A program made the position numbers and the translations under genes. Of a stretch of DNA of 64,000 nucleotides, positions 36,705 to 46,853 are shown piece after piece. Numbering within the stretch: position 1 is the stretch's first letter; the number at the start of each line of letters is the position of its first letter. The notes beneath the pieces were generated by a model. The model did not search any database and was not told the DNA's origin. It saw nothing but the letters and a program-made list of their open reading frames with translations. The stretch lies in the NCBI RefSeq assembly GCF_001039005.1, contig NZ_LDWR01000011.1:62001-126000 (forward strand), given 5' to 3'. Source of the stretch: Burkholderia cepacia. GTDB taxonomy: Bacteria > Pseudomonadota > Gammaproteobacteria > Burkholderiales > Burkholderiaceae.

Positions 36705-37634
36705 ATGCAACGCGTTCCGTCCCTGAAACTGCTGACCGGCTTCGAAGCCGCGGCCCGGCTGGGCAATTTCTCGCGCGCGGCCGACGAGCTGCACCTGTCG
36801 CAATCGGCGATCAGCCATCAGATCCAGCAGCTCGAAGCGCAACTCGGGCAGCCGCTGTTCCGCCGGCGCGGCCGCGGTGTCGAACTGACCATCGCCGGCG
36901 AGGTCCTGCAGCGCAGCGTGCAGCGCGCGATGGACACGTTGCGCGGCGGGCTCGACCGCATCGCGACCTATCTGAACCCGGGCCTGGTCGTGCTGGTGTG
37001 TCCGGCGCCGTTGCTGCACGGCTGGCTGCAGCCGCGCCTCGAGCAGCTACAGGAGATCCTGCCGGACCTGTGCCCGCTGCTGTCGACCGACGAGACGGCA
37101 CGCTATGTCGACGAGATCGACGTCGACATGACGATCGGCACGCGGCCGATGCTGCAGCCGGGCCTGCTGGATATCCCGTTCATGCGCGACGAATGGGTGA
37201 CGGTGTGCGCGACGCCGCTCGCCGAGCAACTCGAACGCGTGCCGCGCGGCGAGCACCCTCGGCATGCGGGGCTCATCTGCCTCGAAGCGAGCCTGACCGA
37301 CGAGCGTCTGGCGACGGTGTTTCGCGAGCAGTTGTCGGATTTCCGGATGCACGCGATCTACGACGATCAGCGGCTCGTGCTGGATGCCGTGCTGCGCGGC
37401 CGCGGCCTCGCGTGCCTGCCGCGCCTCGTCGCGCAGGCCGGCATCGACCAGCGCGCGCTGACCGTGCTCGCCGACTACCCGCGCCTGCCCGGCACCACGT
37501 GGTGGCTGTCGCGCATCGACGGCCCGTCGCGTTCGCCGATCGTCGAGCGGATGTTCGAATGGCTGGTCGAGCAAGGCCGGCAATCGGGCGCACCCGATCC
37601 GGCATCCACCGCCATGCCGCTGCCGCCCGCGTAA
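36705..37634 (+). CDS. LysR-family regulator (GcvA-like) of the agmatine cluster
   Basis: 309-residue LysR-type regulator. The N-terminal helix-turn-helix is FEAAARLGNFSRAADELHLSQSAISHQIQQLE; the C-terminal sensor domain is of the GcvA/AmpR type (FMRDEWVTVC, GRGLACLP). It is divergent from aguA with a 101-nt AT-rich gap (36604-36704) that should hold its binding site, so control of the agmatine genes is likely. I took the ATG at 36705; an in-frame TTG at 36672 is a weaker choice. Confidence 0.88.
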   Translation: MQRVPSLKLLTGFEAAARLGNFSRAADELHLSQSAISHQIQQLEAQLGQPLFRRRGRGVELTIAGEVLQRSVQRAMDTLRGGLDRIATYLNPGLVVLVCPAPLLHGWLQPRLEQLQEILPDLCPLLSTDETARYVDEIDVDMTIGTRPMLQPGLLDIPFMRDEWVTVCATPLAEQLERVPRGEHPRHAGLICLEASLTDERLATVFREQLSDFRMHAIYDDQRLVLDAVLRGRGLACLPRLVAQAGIDQRALTVLADYPRLPGTTWWLSRIDGPSRSPIVERMFEWLVEQGRQSGAPDPASTAMPLPPA

Positions 37635-37645
37635 TCGCACGCCGC

Positions 37646-37679
37646 AAAAAAAAAACGTCCCACCGGATGGCGGGACGTT
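37646..37679 (-). terminator. Terminator between lysR and the KgtP-like gene
   Basis: AACGTCCC and GGGACGTT form an 8-bp stem around a 10-nt loop. A run of ten A (37646-37655) on the plus strand becomes the T-run for the minus-strand transporter gene. It may serve both convergent genes. Confidence 0.82.
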
Positions 37680-37713
37680 CGTCACGATGCGAATGCGCGC
37701 GCGGCGCAATCGA

Positions 37714-39018
37714 TCACGGTTCGTGGCGCAGATACCCTTCCTTGCTCGGATCGCGCATCCGCCACGACACGATCAGCGAGATCGCGCACAGCACCGTCAC
37801 GTACCAGTAGAAGGTTTCCTCGCTTCCGACCGACTTGAACCACAGCGCGACGTACTCGGCCGAGCCGCCGAAGATCGCGTTCGCGACCGCGTACGACAGG
37901 CCGACACCCATCGCGCGCACTTCCGGCGGGAACATCTCGGCCTTGATGAGGCCGCTGATCGACGTGTAGAAGCTGACGATCGCCAGCGCGACCGTGATCA
38001 GCACGAACGCGGCCACGGGGCTCGTCACGTCCTTCAGCGCATGCATCAGCGGCACCGTGCCGATCACCGCGAACGAGCCGAACAGGATCATCGACGTGCG
38101 GCGGCCGATCCTGTCGGACAGCGCGCCGAACACCGGCTGCATCAGCATGTAGACGAGCAGCGCGACGGTCATCACGTTGCTGGCCGTTTTCGCATGCATG
38201 CCGGCCGTGTTCACGAGGTACTTCTGCATGTACGTGGTGAACGTGTAGAAGATCAGCGAGCCGCCGGCCGTGAAGCCGACCACCGTGAAGAACGCGCCCT
38301 TGTGCTGCCACACGCCGCGGATCGTGCCAGCGTCCTTCTTGTCGCGCGACGCGCTCGTCGACGTCTCGTCGAGCGATTTCCGCAGGTACAGCGAAATCAG
38401 CGCGGCGGCCGCACCGACGACGAACGGAACGCGCCAGCCCCACGCCTTCAGTTCGTCGGCCGACAACGTCTGCTGCAGGATCACGAGCACGAGCAGCGCG
38501 CACAGCTGGCCGCCGATCAGCGTCACGTACTGGAACGACGCGAAGAAGCCGCGCCGGCCCTTCAGCGCGACCTCGCTCATGTAGGTCGCGCTCGTGCCGT
38601 ATTCGCCGCCCACCGACAGGCCCTGGAACAGGCGTGCGACCAGCAGCAGCGCCGGTGCGAGCGCGCCGATCTGCGCATAGGTCGGCAGCACCGCGATCAC
38701 GAGCGAACCGCCGCACATCATCAGCACCGAGATCATCATCGCCGCGCGACGGCCGTGGCGGTCGGCGATGCGGCCGAACAGCCAGCCGCCGATCGGACGC
38801 ATCAGGAAGCCGGCCGCGAACACGCCGGCCGTGTTCAGCAGCTGCGTCGTGGTGTTGCCGCTCGGGAAGAACGCCGGCGCGAAGTACAGCGCGCAGAACG
38901 AGTAGATGTAGAAGTCGAACCACTCGACGAGGTTGCCCGATGAGGCGCCGACGATGGCGAACACGCGCCGCCGGGTGTCATGCGCAGACAGCGCAGCTTG
39001 GTCGGTCTGGACGTCCAT
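37714..39018 (-). CDS. MHS-family proton symporter, alpha-ketoglutarate permease-like (KgtP)
   Basis: 434-residue major facilitator of the metabolite:H+ symporter family with 12 predicted membrane segments. Family marks include [13 protein letters not shown] at the first segment, [18 protein letters not shown] between segments 2 and 3, and [19 protein letters not shown]. It resembles KgtP, which takes up 2-oxoglutarate with protons; other organic acids remain possible. It stands alone on the minus strand with its own terminator. Confidence 0.85.
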   Translation of the reverse strand: MDVQTDQAALSAHDTRRRVFAIVGASSGNLVEWFDFYIYSFCALYFAPAFFPSGNTTTQLLNTAGVFAAGFLMRPIGGWLFGRIADRHGRRAAMMISVLMMCGGSLVIAVLPTYAQIGALAPALLLVARLFQGLSVGGEYGTSATYMSEVALKGRRGFFASFQYVTLIGGQLCALLVLVILQQTLSADELKAWGWRVPFVVGAAAALISLYLRKSLDETSTSASRDKKDAGTIRGVWQHKGAFFTVVGFTAGGSLIFYTFTTYMQKYLVNTAGMHAKTASNVMTVALLVYMLMQPVFGALSDRIGRRTSMILFGSFAVIGTVPLMHALKDVTSPVAAFVLITVALAIVSFYTSISGLIKAEMFPPEVRAMGVGLSYAVANAIFGGSAEYVALWFKSVGSEETFYWYVTVLCAISLIVSWRMRDPSKEGYLRHEP

Positions 39019-39198
39019 GGGTTGGTCTGTTCCTTTTAGTACTTTCTGGGCGAGACGGCTCGGGGCCGCCGCGTACGGTCACACGTGGCACCGGTTCCGG
39101 CGCACGGCGCTACGGGATTTTAGCGAAATGTAAAGTAACAGGCTTTCCGGGTTCGTCCGGATGTAGAAGAATATTCTCCCGCCGCGCGTTCGTCATAT

Positions 39199-39224
39199 GA
39201 AAACGCCAGCCCGCAGGCTGGCGT
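39199..39224 (-). terminator. Terminator of the prkA-yeaH-spoVR operon
   Basis: ACGCCAGCC-CGCA-GGCTGGCGT is a perfect 9-bp stem and 4-nt loop 30 nt behind the spoVR stop. The A-run before it is a short T-run on the minus strand. Confidence 0.82.
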
Positions 39225-39253
39225 CCGATGCAAACATGCGCGAAGCCCGGCGC

Positions 39254-40777
39254 TCAAACGCGGATCTCCGGCGGCACGTAGCGGCACTCGTAGCGCTTGC
39301 GCACGGTGCCGGCCTCGTCGACGCTTTCCAGGTACACGTCGAACTGCCAGAGCCGCGCCATGTGCTTGAGCACCTCGTCGCTGTCGTTCGACAGATGGCG
39401 GTTGTCGGTCATGAAATGGCGCAGCGTGAGGCTGCGGTCGCCGCGCGTATTCACTGCCCACACCTGGATGTTCGGCTCGCGGTGATGGATGTCGTACTGC
39501 CGCGACAACGCCTGGCGCACGTACTGGTAACCGGAATCGTCGTGGATCGCCGACACCTCGAGCGAATCGCGCATGTCGTCGTCGAGCACCGAGAAGAGCC
39601 GCATCTCGCGGATCAGGTTCGGCGACAGGTACTGCGCGATGAAGCTCTCGTCCTTGAAGTTGCGCATCGCGTAGTGCATCGCCGGCAGCCACGGGGTGCC
39701 CGCGATCTCCGGAAACCACTTGTAGTCCTCTTCCGTCGGCGCCTCGCAGATCCGCCGGATGTCGCTCATCATCGAAAAGCCGAGCGCATACGGGTTGATC
39801 CCGCTGTAGTACGGCTTCGTGACGGGCGGCTGGTAGACCACATTGCTGTGCGAATGCAGGAACTCCATCATGAAGCCGTCTTCCAGCTTGCCCTGGTTAT
39901 ACAGCGTGTTCAGCAGCGTGTAGTGCCAGAACGTCGCCCAGCCTTCGTTCATCACCTGCGTCTGCCGCTGCGGGTAGAAATACTGGCCGATCTTGCGCAC
40001 GATGCGGATCACTTCCCGCTCCCACGGTTCGAGCAGCGGCGCGTTCTTCTCCGCGAAATACAGCAGGTTCTCCTGCGGCTCGGGCGGATAGCGGCCTTCC
40101 TGCTCCTCCATCAGCTCGGGCTTCTTGCCGGGCAGCGTGCGCCACAGTTCATTCACCTGCGACTGCAGGTATGCCTCGCGCTCGCGCCGCAGCGCCGCTT
40201 CCTTCGACAGCGACGGCTTCTGCGGCCGCTTGTAGCGGTCGACGCCGTAGTTCATCAGCGCATGGCACGAATCGAGCAGTTCCTCGACGCGATCGAGGCC
40301 GTAGCGCTCCTCGCATTCCGCGACGTAGTTCTTCGCGTACACGAGATAGTCGATGATCGCGTGCGCGTCGGTCCACAGCCGGAACAGGTAGTTGCCCTTG
40401 AAGAACGAATTGTGCCCGTACGCCGCGTGCGCGATGACGAGCGCCTGCATCGTCATCGTGTTCTCTTCCATCAGATACGCGATGCAAGGGTTCGAATTGA
40501 TGACGATTTCGTACGCGAGGCCCATCTGGCCGCGGCGGTAGCTCTTCTCGGTCGCGAGGAAGTGCTTGCCGAACGACCAGTGACGGTAGTTGACGGGCAT
40601 CCCGACCGACGCATACGCGTCCATCATCTGTTCGGCGCTGATCAGTTCGAGCTGGATCGGATAGATGTCGAGCTCGTACTGTTCCGCGACCTGCGAGATG
40701 TGCGTGTCGTATTCCTCGAGCAGTTCGAACGTCCAGTCGGACGGGCACGGCAACGGCTTGCGTTCGGCAACGTTCAT
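39254..40777 (-). CDS. spoVR: SpoVR-family protein (YcgB)
   Basis: 507-residue SpoVR/YcgB protein, full length against E. coli YcgB. Conserved blocks: DIYPIQLELISAEQMMDAY, NYRHWSFGK, INSNPCIAYLMEEN, HAAYGHNSFFKGN with several histidines, and QTQVMNEGWATFWHY. The molecular function is not established; the gene travels with prkA and yeaH across bacteria and is linked to stationary-phase and stress responses. I prefer the ATG at 40777 because AAAAGGAAG precedes it and the family length fits. An earlier in-frame ATG at 40933 overlaps the yeaH stop (ATGA) and would add 52 Pro/Ala-rich residues, so it remains possible. Confidence 0.88.
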   Translation of the reverse strand: MNVAERKPLPCPSDWTFELLEEYDTHISQVAEQYELDIYPIQLELISAEQMMDAYASVGMPVNYRHWSFGKHFLATEKSYRRGQMGLAYEIVINSNPCIAYLMEENTMTMQALVIAHAAYGHNSFFKGNYLFRLWTDAHAIIDYLVYAKNYVAECEERYGLDRVEELLDSCHALMNYGVDRYKRPQKPSLSKEAALRREREAYLQSQVNELWRTLPGKKPELMEEQEGRYPPEPQENLLYFAEKNAPLLEPWEREVIRIVRKIGQYFYPQRQTQVMNEGWATFWHYTLLNTLYNQGKLEDGFMMEFLHSHSNVVYQPPVTKPYYSGINPYALGFSMMSDIRRICEAPTEEDYKWFPEIAGTPWLPAMHYAMRNFKDESFIAQYLSPNLIREMRLFSVLDDDMRDSLEVSAIHDDSGYQYVRQALSRQYDIHHREPNIQVWAVNTRGDRSLTLRHFMTDNRHLSNDSDEVLKHMARLWQFDVYLESVDEAGTVRKRYECRYVPPEIRV

Positions 40778-40929
40778 ACGCGCTTCCTTTTGCCCGACAC
40801 CGGGCAAGTCGGCGGCCGGCGGCGGCGGTTCGGCCTGCGCGCGTTGCTGCGCCGCGGCAGGGCCGGCCGTGTCGTCGCCGGAGGGGCGCGGCTCGTAGCC
40901 GCGCGACTCGTTGTGCAGATGGCGGGTCG

Positions 40930-42198
40930 TCATGACATTTCCACCTGCTTTTCGAACAATTCGCGAAACACCGGGTAAATGTCGGCAGCCGATTCCGCTT
41001 TTTTCATCGCGAGATGCGGCTGCGACAATGCCAGCTGCGCGTATTCCAGCCACAGGTTCTGCTCTTCCGGCGCGACCTGGATATACGCGAAGTAACGCGT
41101 CTTCGTGAGGATATCCTCTTCCAGGATTTTGCGACACTTGGGCGAATCGTCGGTCCAGTTGTCGCCGTCGGACGCCTGCGCGCCGTAGATGTTCCACTCG
41201 GTCGGCGAGTAGCGTTCGTTCATCACCTTGCGCATCAGCTCGAGCGCGCTCGACACGACCGTGCCGCCGCTCTCGGTCGAATGGAAGAAGGTATCTTCGT
41301 CGACTTCCTCGGCGCGCGTATGGTGGCGGATGAACACGACCTCGATGCGCTCGTAGTTGCGCTTGAGGAACAGGTACAGCAGGATGAAGAAGCGCTTCGA
41401 GAGATCCTTGCGTTGCTCGTCCATCGAGCCCGACACGTCCATCAGGCAGAACATCACGGCCTGACTCGACGGCTGCGGCTGCTTCACACGGTTGATGTAG
41501 CGCAGGTCGAACGGATCGATGAACGGAATCCGCCAGATGCGTCCCTTCAGGTGATGGATCTCGGCCTCGAGCGTCGCGATTTCCGCGCGGCGGTCTTCCG
41601 GATCGCTCTTCATCAATTCGAGTTGCGCTTCGAGTTCGCGCAGCTCGTTGACGAGCGGCGAGCCGAGCGCGATGCGCCGGCCGAGCGCGCTGCGCAGCGA
41701 TCGCACGACGTCGATGTTGTTCGGCGTGCCTTCCGCCGACCAGCCCGCTCGCACGTTCTTCCAGCTCGGCACCGTCAGCAGGTGCGTCTTCACGAGGCGC
41801 GGCAGTTCGAGATCGTCGAAGAAGTACTGCATGAACTCGTCGCGCGACAGCTCGAACACGAAGTCGTCCTGCCCTTCGCCTTCATTGCTCGCCTGACTGC
41901 CGCCGCCGCCCGAGCCGCCCTGCGGGCGCGGAATCTTGTCGCCTCGCACGTAATCCTCGTTGCCGGGGTGCACGTACTCACGACGCCCGCCCGGCCCGTG
42001 CCGGAAATTCGGCTCCGCGATGTCCTTGCGAGGGATCGTGATGCTCTGCGTGTTCTGGATATCCTTGATGCTACGGTCGCGCACCGCGTCGGACACGGCA
42101 CGACGAATGTAGTTCTTGACGCGACGCAGAAAGCGTTCGCGATTGGCGATACTCTTGTTCTTGCCGGCCAGCCTGCGGTCGATGATTTGATGAAGCAC
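40930..42198 (-). CDS. yeaH: UPF0229 protein YeaH (von Willebrand A-like)
   Basis: 422-residue YeaH family protein. The N-terminal part is basic (NRERFLRRVKNYIRRAV), followed by a Gly/Ser-rich linker near 95-108. The C-terminal VWA-like domain has the MIDAS motif DVSGSMD near residue 258. Its MIDAS domain suggests a metal-dependent protein partner, most likely PrkA, encoded 125 nt upstream. It lies in the middle of the stress operon and may overlap spoVR. Confidence 0.92.
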   Translation of the reverse strand: MLHQIIDRRLAGKNKSIANRERFLRRVKNYIRRAVSDAVRDRSIKDIQNTQSITIPRKDIAEPNFRHGPGGRREYVHPGNEDYVRGDKIPRPQGGSGGGGSQASNEGEGQDDFVFELSRDEFMQYFFDDLELPRLVKTHLLTVPSWKNVRAGWSAEGTPNNIDVVRSLRSALGRRIALGSPLVNELRELEAQLELMKSDPEDRRAEIATLEAEIHHLKGRIWRIPFIDPFDLRYINRVKQPQPSSQAVMFCLMDVSGSMDEQRKDLSKRFFILLYLFLKRNYERIEVVFIRHHTRAEEVDEDTFFHSTESGGTVVSSALELMRKVMNERYSPTEWNIYGAQASDGDNWTDDSPKCRKILEEDILTKTRYFAYIQVAPEEQNLWLEYAQLALSQPHLAMKKAESAADIYPVFRELFEKQVEMS

Positions 42199-42323
42199 TG
42201 CCGGTCTCCCGCTCGAAAGTCGAAATGCCGGGACGCTCGCCGCACATGCCGTCTCCCGTCATGCGGGCGGCGCCTCTGAAAGCGCCCGTACGGACTCGCC
42301 GCACGGGCGCGGTACCGCGCGCG

Positions 42324-44246
42324 TCATGACGACTTGCGCACGCGCAGGTACCAGTCGCAAAGCAGCCTCACCTGCTTCGGCGTATAGCCCTTCGCGACCA
42401 TCCGGTTCACAAAGTCCTCATGCTTGCGCTGCTCCTCCGCCGACCCCTTCGCGTTGAACGAAATCACCGGCAACAGTTCCTCGGTGTTCGAGAACATCTT
42501 CTTCTCGATCACGACGCGCAACTTCTCGTAGCTCGTCCATACGGGGTTCTTGCCGGCATTCGCCGCCCGCGCACGCAACACGAAGTTCACGATCTCGTTG
42601 CGGTAATCCTTCGGATTACTGATGCCGGCCGGCTTCTCGATCTTCTCCAGCTCCGCGTTCAGCGCGGCGCGGTCGAAGCTCTCGCCCGTGTCGTGATCGC
42701 GGAATTCCTGGTCCTGGATCCAGAAGTCCGCATACGTGACGTAGCGGTCGAAGATGTTCTGGCCATACTCCGAATACGACTCGAGGTAGGCCGTCTGGAT
42801 CTCCTTGCCGATGAAATCCGCGTAGCGCGACGCGAGCACGTCCTTCACGACGGACAGGTACTTCTGCTCGGTTTCCGGCGGGAACTGCTCGCGTTCGATC
42901 TGCTGTTCGAGCACGTACATCAAGTGCACGGGGTTGGCCGCGACCTCGCTCGAATCGAAGTTGAACACGCGCGACATGATCTTGAACGCGAAACGTGTCG
43001 ACACGCCCGTCATCCCTTCGTCCACGCCCGCGTAGTCGCGATACTCCTGGTACGACTTCGCCTTCGGATCGGTGTCCTTCAGGTTTTCGCCGTCGTACAC
43101 CTGCATCTTCGAGAACAGGCTCGAATTCTCCGGCTCGTGCAGGCGCGACAGCACCGAGAACTGCGACATCATCTTCAGCGTGCCCGGCGCGCAGACGGCT
43201 TCGGCCAGCGACGAGTTGCGGATCAGCTTCTCGTAGATCTTGGTCTCTTCCGACACGCGCAGGCAGTACGGCACCTTCACGACGAAGATCCGGTCGAGCA
43301 GTGCCTCGTTGTTGCGGTTGTTGCGGAACGCCTTCCACTCCGACTCGTTCGAGTGCGCGAGGATCACCCCGTCGAACGGAATCGCGCCGAAGCCCTCGGT
43401 GCCCTTGAAGTTGCCTTCCTGCGTCGCGGTGAGCAGCGGGTGCAGCACCTTGATCGGCGCCTTGAACATTTCGACGAACTCGAGCAGGCCCTGGTTCGCG
43501 AGGCACAGGCCGCCCGAGTAGCTGTACGCGTCGGCATCGTCCTGCGCGTACTGCTCGAGCTTGCGGATGTCGACCTTGCCGACGAGTGACGAGATGTCCT
43601 GATTGTTCTCGTCGCCCGGCTCCGTCTTCGCGATGCCGACCTGCCGCAGGATCGACGGATAACGACGCACGACGCGGAACTGGCGGATGTCGCCGTTGTA
43701 TTCGTGCAGCCGCTTGACGGCCCACGGACTCAGGATGCTTTTCAGGTAGCGGCGCGGGATGCCGTATTGTTCCTCGAGGATCGGGCCGTCTTCGTCGTAG
43801 TCGAACAGCCCGAGCGGCGATTCGTTGACGGGCGAACCCTTCAGCGAATAGAACGGCACGCGCTCCATCAGTTGCTTCAGACGCTCGGCGATCGACGACT
43901 TGCCGCCGCCCACCGGACCGAGCAGATAGAGGATCTGCTTCTTCTCTTCGAGCCCTTGCGCAGAGTGGCGGAAGTACGCAACCACCTGCTCGATCACTTC
44001 CTCCATTCCGTAGAACTCACGGAATGCGGGATAGACCTTGATGACCTTGTTCGCGAAGATCCGCGACAAGCGCGGCTCGTTGCGGGTATCGATGTGTTCA
44101 GGTTCCCCGATTGCTGCCAGCATGCGTTCACCAGCCGTCGCGTACGCGGATGGATCGTTCTTGCAGAGCGCGAGATACTCCTCCAGCGAGAGCTCTTCCT
44201 CTCGCGTTTTTTCGAAGCGGTTCGCGAAGCTGCTGTAAATATCCAT
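42324..44246 (-). CDS. prkA: PrkA family serine protein kinase/AAA ATPase (YeaG)
   Basis: 640-residue PrkA/YeaG protein. It contains an AAA-type ATPase module with Walker A GPVGGGKSS near residue 114 and a C-terminal kinase-like domain. Family blocks: PAFREFYGMEEVIEQ before the ATPase and FDGVILAHSNESEWKAFRNN. In other bacteria it acts in sporulation, nitrogen-starvation and stress adaptation; kinase and protease activities have both been reported for the family. I chose the ATG at 44246 (MDIYSSFANRF), with GAGGGAGGT upstream. The 545-nt gap behind it (44247-44791) holds its promoter, which I could not define. Confidence 0.92.
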   Translation of the reverse strand: MDIYSSFANRFEKTREEELSLEEYLALCKNDPSAYATAGERMLAAIGEPEHIDTRNEPRLSRIFANKVIKVYPAFREFYGMEEVIEQVVAYFRHSAQGLEEKKQILYLLGPVGGGKSSIAERLKQLMERVPFYSLKGSPVNESPLGLFDYDEDGPILEEQYGIPRRYLKSILSPWAVKRLHEYNGDIRQFRVVRRYPSILRQVGIAKTEPGDENNQDISSLVGKVDIRKLEQYAQDDADAYSYSGGLCLANQGLLEFVEMFKAPIKVLHPLLTATQEGNFKGTEGFGAIPFDGVILAHSNESEWKAFRNNRNNEALLDRIFVVKVPYCLRVSEETKIYEKLIRNSSLAEAVCAPGTLKMMSQFSVLSRLHEPENSSLFSKMQVYDGENLKDTDPKAKSYQEYRDYAGVDEGMTGVSTRFAFKIMSRVFNFDSSEVAANPVHLMYVLEQQIEREQFPPETEQKYLSVVKDVLASRYADFIGKEIQTAYLESYSEYGQNIFDRYVTYADFWIQDQEFRDHDTGESFDRAALNAELEKIEKPAGISNPKDYRNEIVNFVLRARAANAGKNPVWTSYEKLRVVIEKKMFSNTEELLPVISFNAKGSAEEQRKHEDFVNRMVAKGYTPKQVRLLCDWYLRVRKSS

Positions 44247-44677
44247 GCTACCTCCCTCGCCTGAGTCTGAAGACGTGCCTGCCTTCGTACGACTGCGCAG
44301 AAGCAAGCGCGTTCGAATTCATCCTAAACCCTTTCTGTTTTTTTTTCACGAACTCTTCGTATGAAGTTCGTTATTCTCGACAACACCGCTTGGACAACAC
44401 ATTTCGCCGTTTTACAATCGATCTCCCGAGCCGCAGAAACTGCATCCGCCGCGTCTCGTCGAACGACAGAACGTCTTGTGCGTTGGACACATCCGACGTC
44501 GCCACTTCTCCCCTTCATCCCTATACGTTCGAGCGGCCGTTTACGACGACACGCTTCGCGCGCCGTTACAATTTTTTTGCGCGGCGCCCTTACGGAGATA
44601 CCCGTACCATCGATGCGGACATACGACACGCATCGTTGCGTGTATCCGTCAGAACGGGTCACGCGATGCACACGACG

Positions 44678-44693
44678 ATGCACGATCGTGCAT
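44678..44693. promoter_or_regulatory. 16-bp perfect palindrome upstream of prkA
   Basis: ATGCACGATCGTGCAT is a perfect palindrome in the long gap between prkA and the chemoreceptor gene. It has the look of a dimeric regulator site, but no regulator gene is adjacent. The rest of the gap has no supported gene; all open frames there are short and unconserved in appearance. Confidence 0.4.
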
Positions 44694-44729
44694 GCGCGCT
44701 GTCACATTTTGTTCGCCGCGGAAACGACA

Positions 44730-44750
44730 ACGCCCGCATGTCGCGGGCGT
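44730..44750 (-). terminator. Possible terminator of the chemoreceptor gene
   Basis: ACGCCCGC and GCGGGCGT form an 8-bp stem with loop ATGTC about 40 nt behind the chemoreceptor stop. The following bases on the minus strand (TGTCGTTTCC) are only weakly T-rich. Confidence 0.5.
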
Positions 44751-44791
44751 CGTTCGTCACCAAATGGGGATAGATGCGCGGCACGCGCGAA

Positions 44792-46555
44792 TCAGAAGGT
44801 CTCCCAGTCGTCGGCGCCGGCGGTCGCGGCCGCCGGCGCCGGTGCGGGCGCAGCAGCGGCAGTAGCTGGCTTGCGCGCCGGCATCGCCGCGGCCGGGCGT
44901 TTCGGCGGTGCATCGCGATCGTCGCGCGCCGCAGCCTGACCTGCCGCGGAAGGTGCACGCGGCGCGTGACGCGCCGCAACCGGAGCGACGCCACCCGAGC
45001 GCGCCGCATCGTCGTCGAGCTGGAATACCGACGCCGTTTCACGCAGGCGCGCCGCCTGTTCGTCGAGCGACTGAGCGGCAGCCGCGGCTTCCTCGACGAG
45101 CGCAGCGTTCTGCTGCGTGACCTCGTCCATCTGCGCGACCGCGCGCGCCACCTGGTCGATCCCGCCGCTCTGCTCCTCGGACGCCGCCGCGATCTCGCCC
45201 ATGATGTCCGTCACGCGCTGCACCGCACCGATCACGTCGCTCATCGTGCGCCCTGCTTCGTCGACCAGCGTGGAACCCGACCGGATACGCTCCACCGACG
45301 CGTCGATCAGCGCCTTGATCTCCTTGGCCGCGGCCGACGAACGCTGTGCAAGGCTGCGCACCTCGCCCGCGACGACCGCGAAACCGCGGCCTTCCTCGCC
45401 CGCGCGCGCCGCTTCGACGGCCGCATTCAGCGCAAGAATGTTGGTCTGGAATGCGATTCCTTCGATGATCGCAATGATGTCCGCGATCTTTGCCGAACTG
45501 TCGTTGATCTCGCCCATCGTGCCGACCACCTGGCCGACCACCGTATTGCCCTTGTTTGCAATCTCCGATGCGTTCGCGGCCAGCGAGCTTGCCTGGCGCG
45601 CATTGTCCGCGTTCTGTTTCACGGTGCCGGTCAGTTGCTCCATGCTCGACGCGGTTTCCTGCAGCGCGGCGGCCTGTTCCTCGGTACGCGACGACAAGTC
45701 GATGTTGCCGGCCGCGATCTGGCGGGCCGCCGTCGCGATCGATTCGCTGCCGCCGCGCACGGTGCGTACCGTGTCGACGAGCCCGCGCTGCATCTTCGCC
45801 AGGCCCTCGAGCAGCTGGCCCATTTCGTCGCGCCGGTGCACGACGATCGGCCGGCGCAGGTCGCCCGCGGAGATCGCGTCGAAATGCGTGAGCGCGTCGG
45901 CAATCGGGCGGCCGATCGCGCGGCTCAGCGTCAGCCACGACAACAGCGCGGCGCCGATGCCGGCCACGAGCGCGACGATCGACAAGACCCGCAACGTGTC
46001 GAACACCGATTCCGCACTGTCGAAGCCCGCCTTCGCGTCGGTGAACTGGAAGTTGCGCAGCGCTTCGCTGGCCACCGCGAGGTCGTTGTAGAGCGCCTGG
46101 AGCTGCTTGGCGCCGTCGCCGATGCGATCGCGCTGGTCTGCCCCGAGGATGCTCGCGAACGCATCACAGCCGCGTTGCAGCGCCTGCCGCTTCGCGGCCA
46201 CATCCTGCGCGAGCCGATCCTCCTCCGGCCCACGCGGCAGCGCGAGATACTTCTGCCACCACGCATCGGCCTGCGTGCGCATCGCGCGGCTGCGCTCGAC
46301 GGCGGCCGCCGAGTCCGGTGTGCCGGCCAGCAACGCCGCGCGGTCGAGCGCGAGACGCTCGCGCGCCGCGAACATTTCCGCGACCGCCACGTCGACCGCG
46401 CTCGGCATCTGGTTCGTGAAAATTTCGCGCGTCGAGTCGTTCGAACGCGTCATCCCGTACAGCCCGAGCACGCCGGTTACGCCCAGCAGCACCGCCAGAA
46501 ACGCCATCGTCAAACCGATGCGCGCGCGAATCGTCAGGTTCCTGAACACCATCAT
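44792..46555 (-). CDS. Methyl-accepting chemotaxis protein with C-terminal CheR-docking pentapeptide
   Basis: 587-residue Tsr/Tar-like chemoreceptor. TM1 lies at about 11-33 and TM2 near 187-209; between them a periplasmic four-helix-type sensor domain has no identifiable ligand motif. A HAMP domain follows. The signalling domain has the highly conserved hairpin tip around [19 protein letters not shown] and [18 protein letters not shown]. After the signalling helices comes an Ala/Pro-rich linker of about 60 residues ending in DDWETF, a variant of the NWETF tail that tethers the methyltransferase CheR and methylesterase CheB. It is a stand-alone gene. Confidence 0.92.
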   Translation of the reverse strand: MMVFRNLTIRARIGLTMAFLAVLLGVTGVLGLYGMTRSNDSTREIFTNQMPSAVDVAVAEMFAARERLALDRAALLAGTPDSAAAVERSRAMRTQADAWWQKYLALPRGPEEDRLAQDVAAKRQALQRGCDAFASILGADQRDRIGDGAKQLQALYNDLAVASEALRNFQFTDAKAGFDSAESVFDTLRVLSIVALVAGIGAALLSWLTLSRAIGRPIADALTHFDAISAGDLRRPIVVHRRDEMGQLLEGLAKMQRGLVDTVRTVRGGSESIATAARQIAAGNIDLSSRTEEQAAALQETASSMEQLTGTVKQNADNARQASSLAANASEIANKGNTVVGQVVGTMGEINDSSAKIADIIAIIEGIAFQTNILALNAAVEAARAGEEGRGFAVVAGEVRSLAQRSSAAAKEIKALIDASVERIRSGSTLVDEAGRTMSDVIGAVQRVTDIMGEIAAASEEQSGGIDQVARAVAQMDEVTQQNAALVEEAAAAAQSLDEQAARLRETASVFQLDDDAARSGGVAPVAARHAPRAPSAAGQAAARDDRDAPPKRPAAAMPARKPATAAAAPAPAPAAATAGADDWETF

Positions 46556-46673
46556 CTTTCCTGTGTAGCGACGTCATGAACGGGCCTGGCCCGTTGGCTC
46601 GAAGCACTGCTTCTCCTAGTGCATTTACGACTGTGCGACGCACAACTTGATGGTTTTCACGGATTTTTTCGAA

Positions 46674-46706
46674 TTATTCATCTGTTTATTACAAACAGCT
46701 GAATAA
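46674..46706. repeat. Long AT-rich inverted repeat upstream of the chemoreceptor gene
   Basis: TTATTCAtCTGTTT and AAACAGcTGAATAA form 13 of 14 pairs around the loop ATTAC. It lies 119 nt upstream of the chemoreceptor start and 148 nt behind rbsK. No T-run follows on either strand, so an operator or RNA structure is as likely as a terminator. Confidence 0.55.
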
Positions 46707-46787
46707 ATGATGCAATGTCCTGCAATCTCGGCAAGCAGAATGGAGGCAGGTTCGCAGAGGCTCCGGCGCGTGGCCGCGAGCGCGGCC

Positions 46788-46812
46788 GGCCGTCTCGTGT
46801 GACGAGCCGGCC
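46788..46812 (-). terminator. Weak hairpin behind the ribose operon
   Basis: GGCCGtCTCG and CGAGcCGGCC pair with one mismatch around TGTGA, about 42 nt behind rbsK. No T-run is present, so termination is uncertain. Confidence 0.4.
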
Positions 46813-46853
46813 GTGCTGCGGAGTCCTGGATTGGGGGGGGTGGAGATCGGGCC

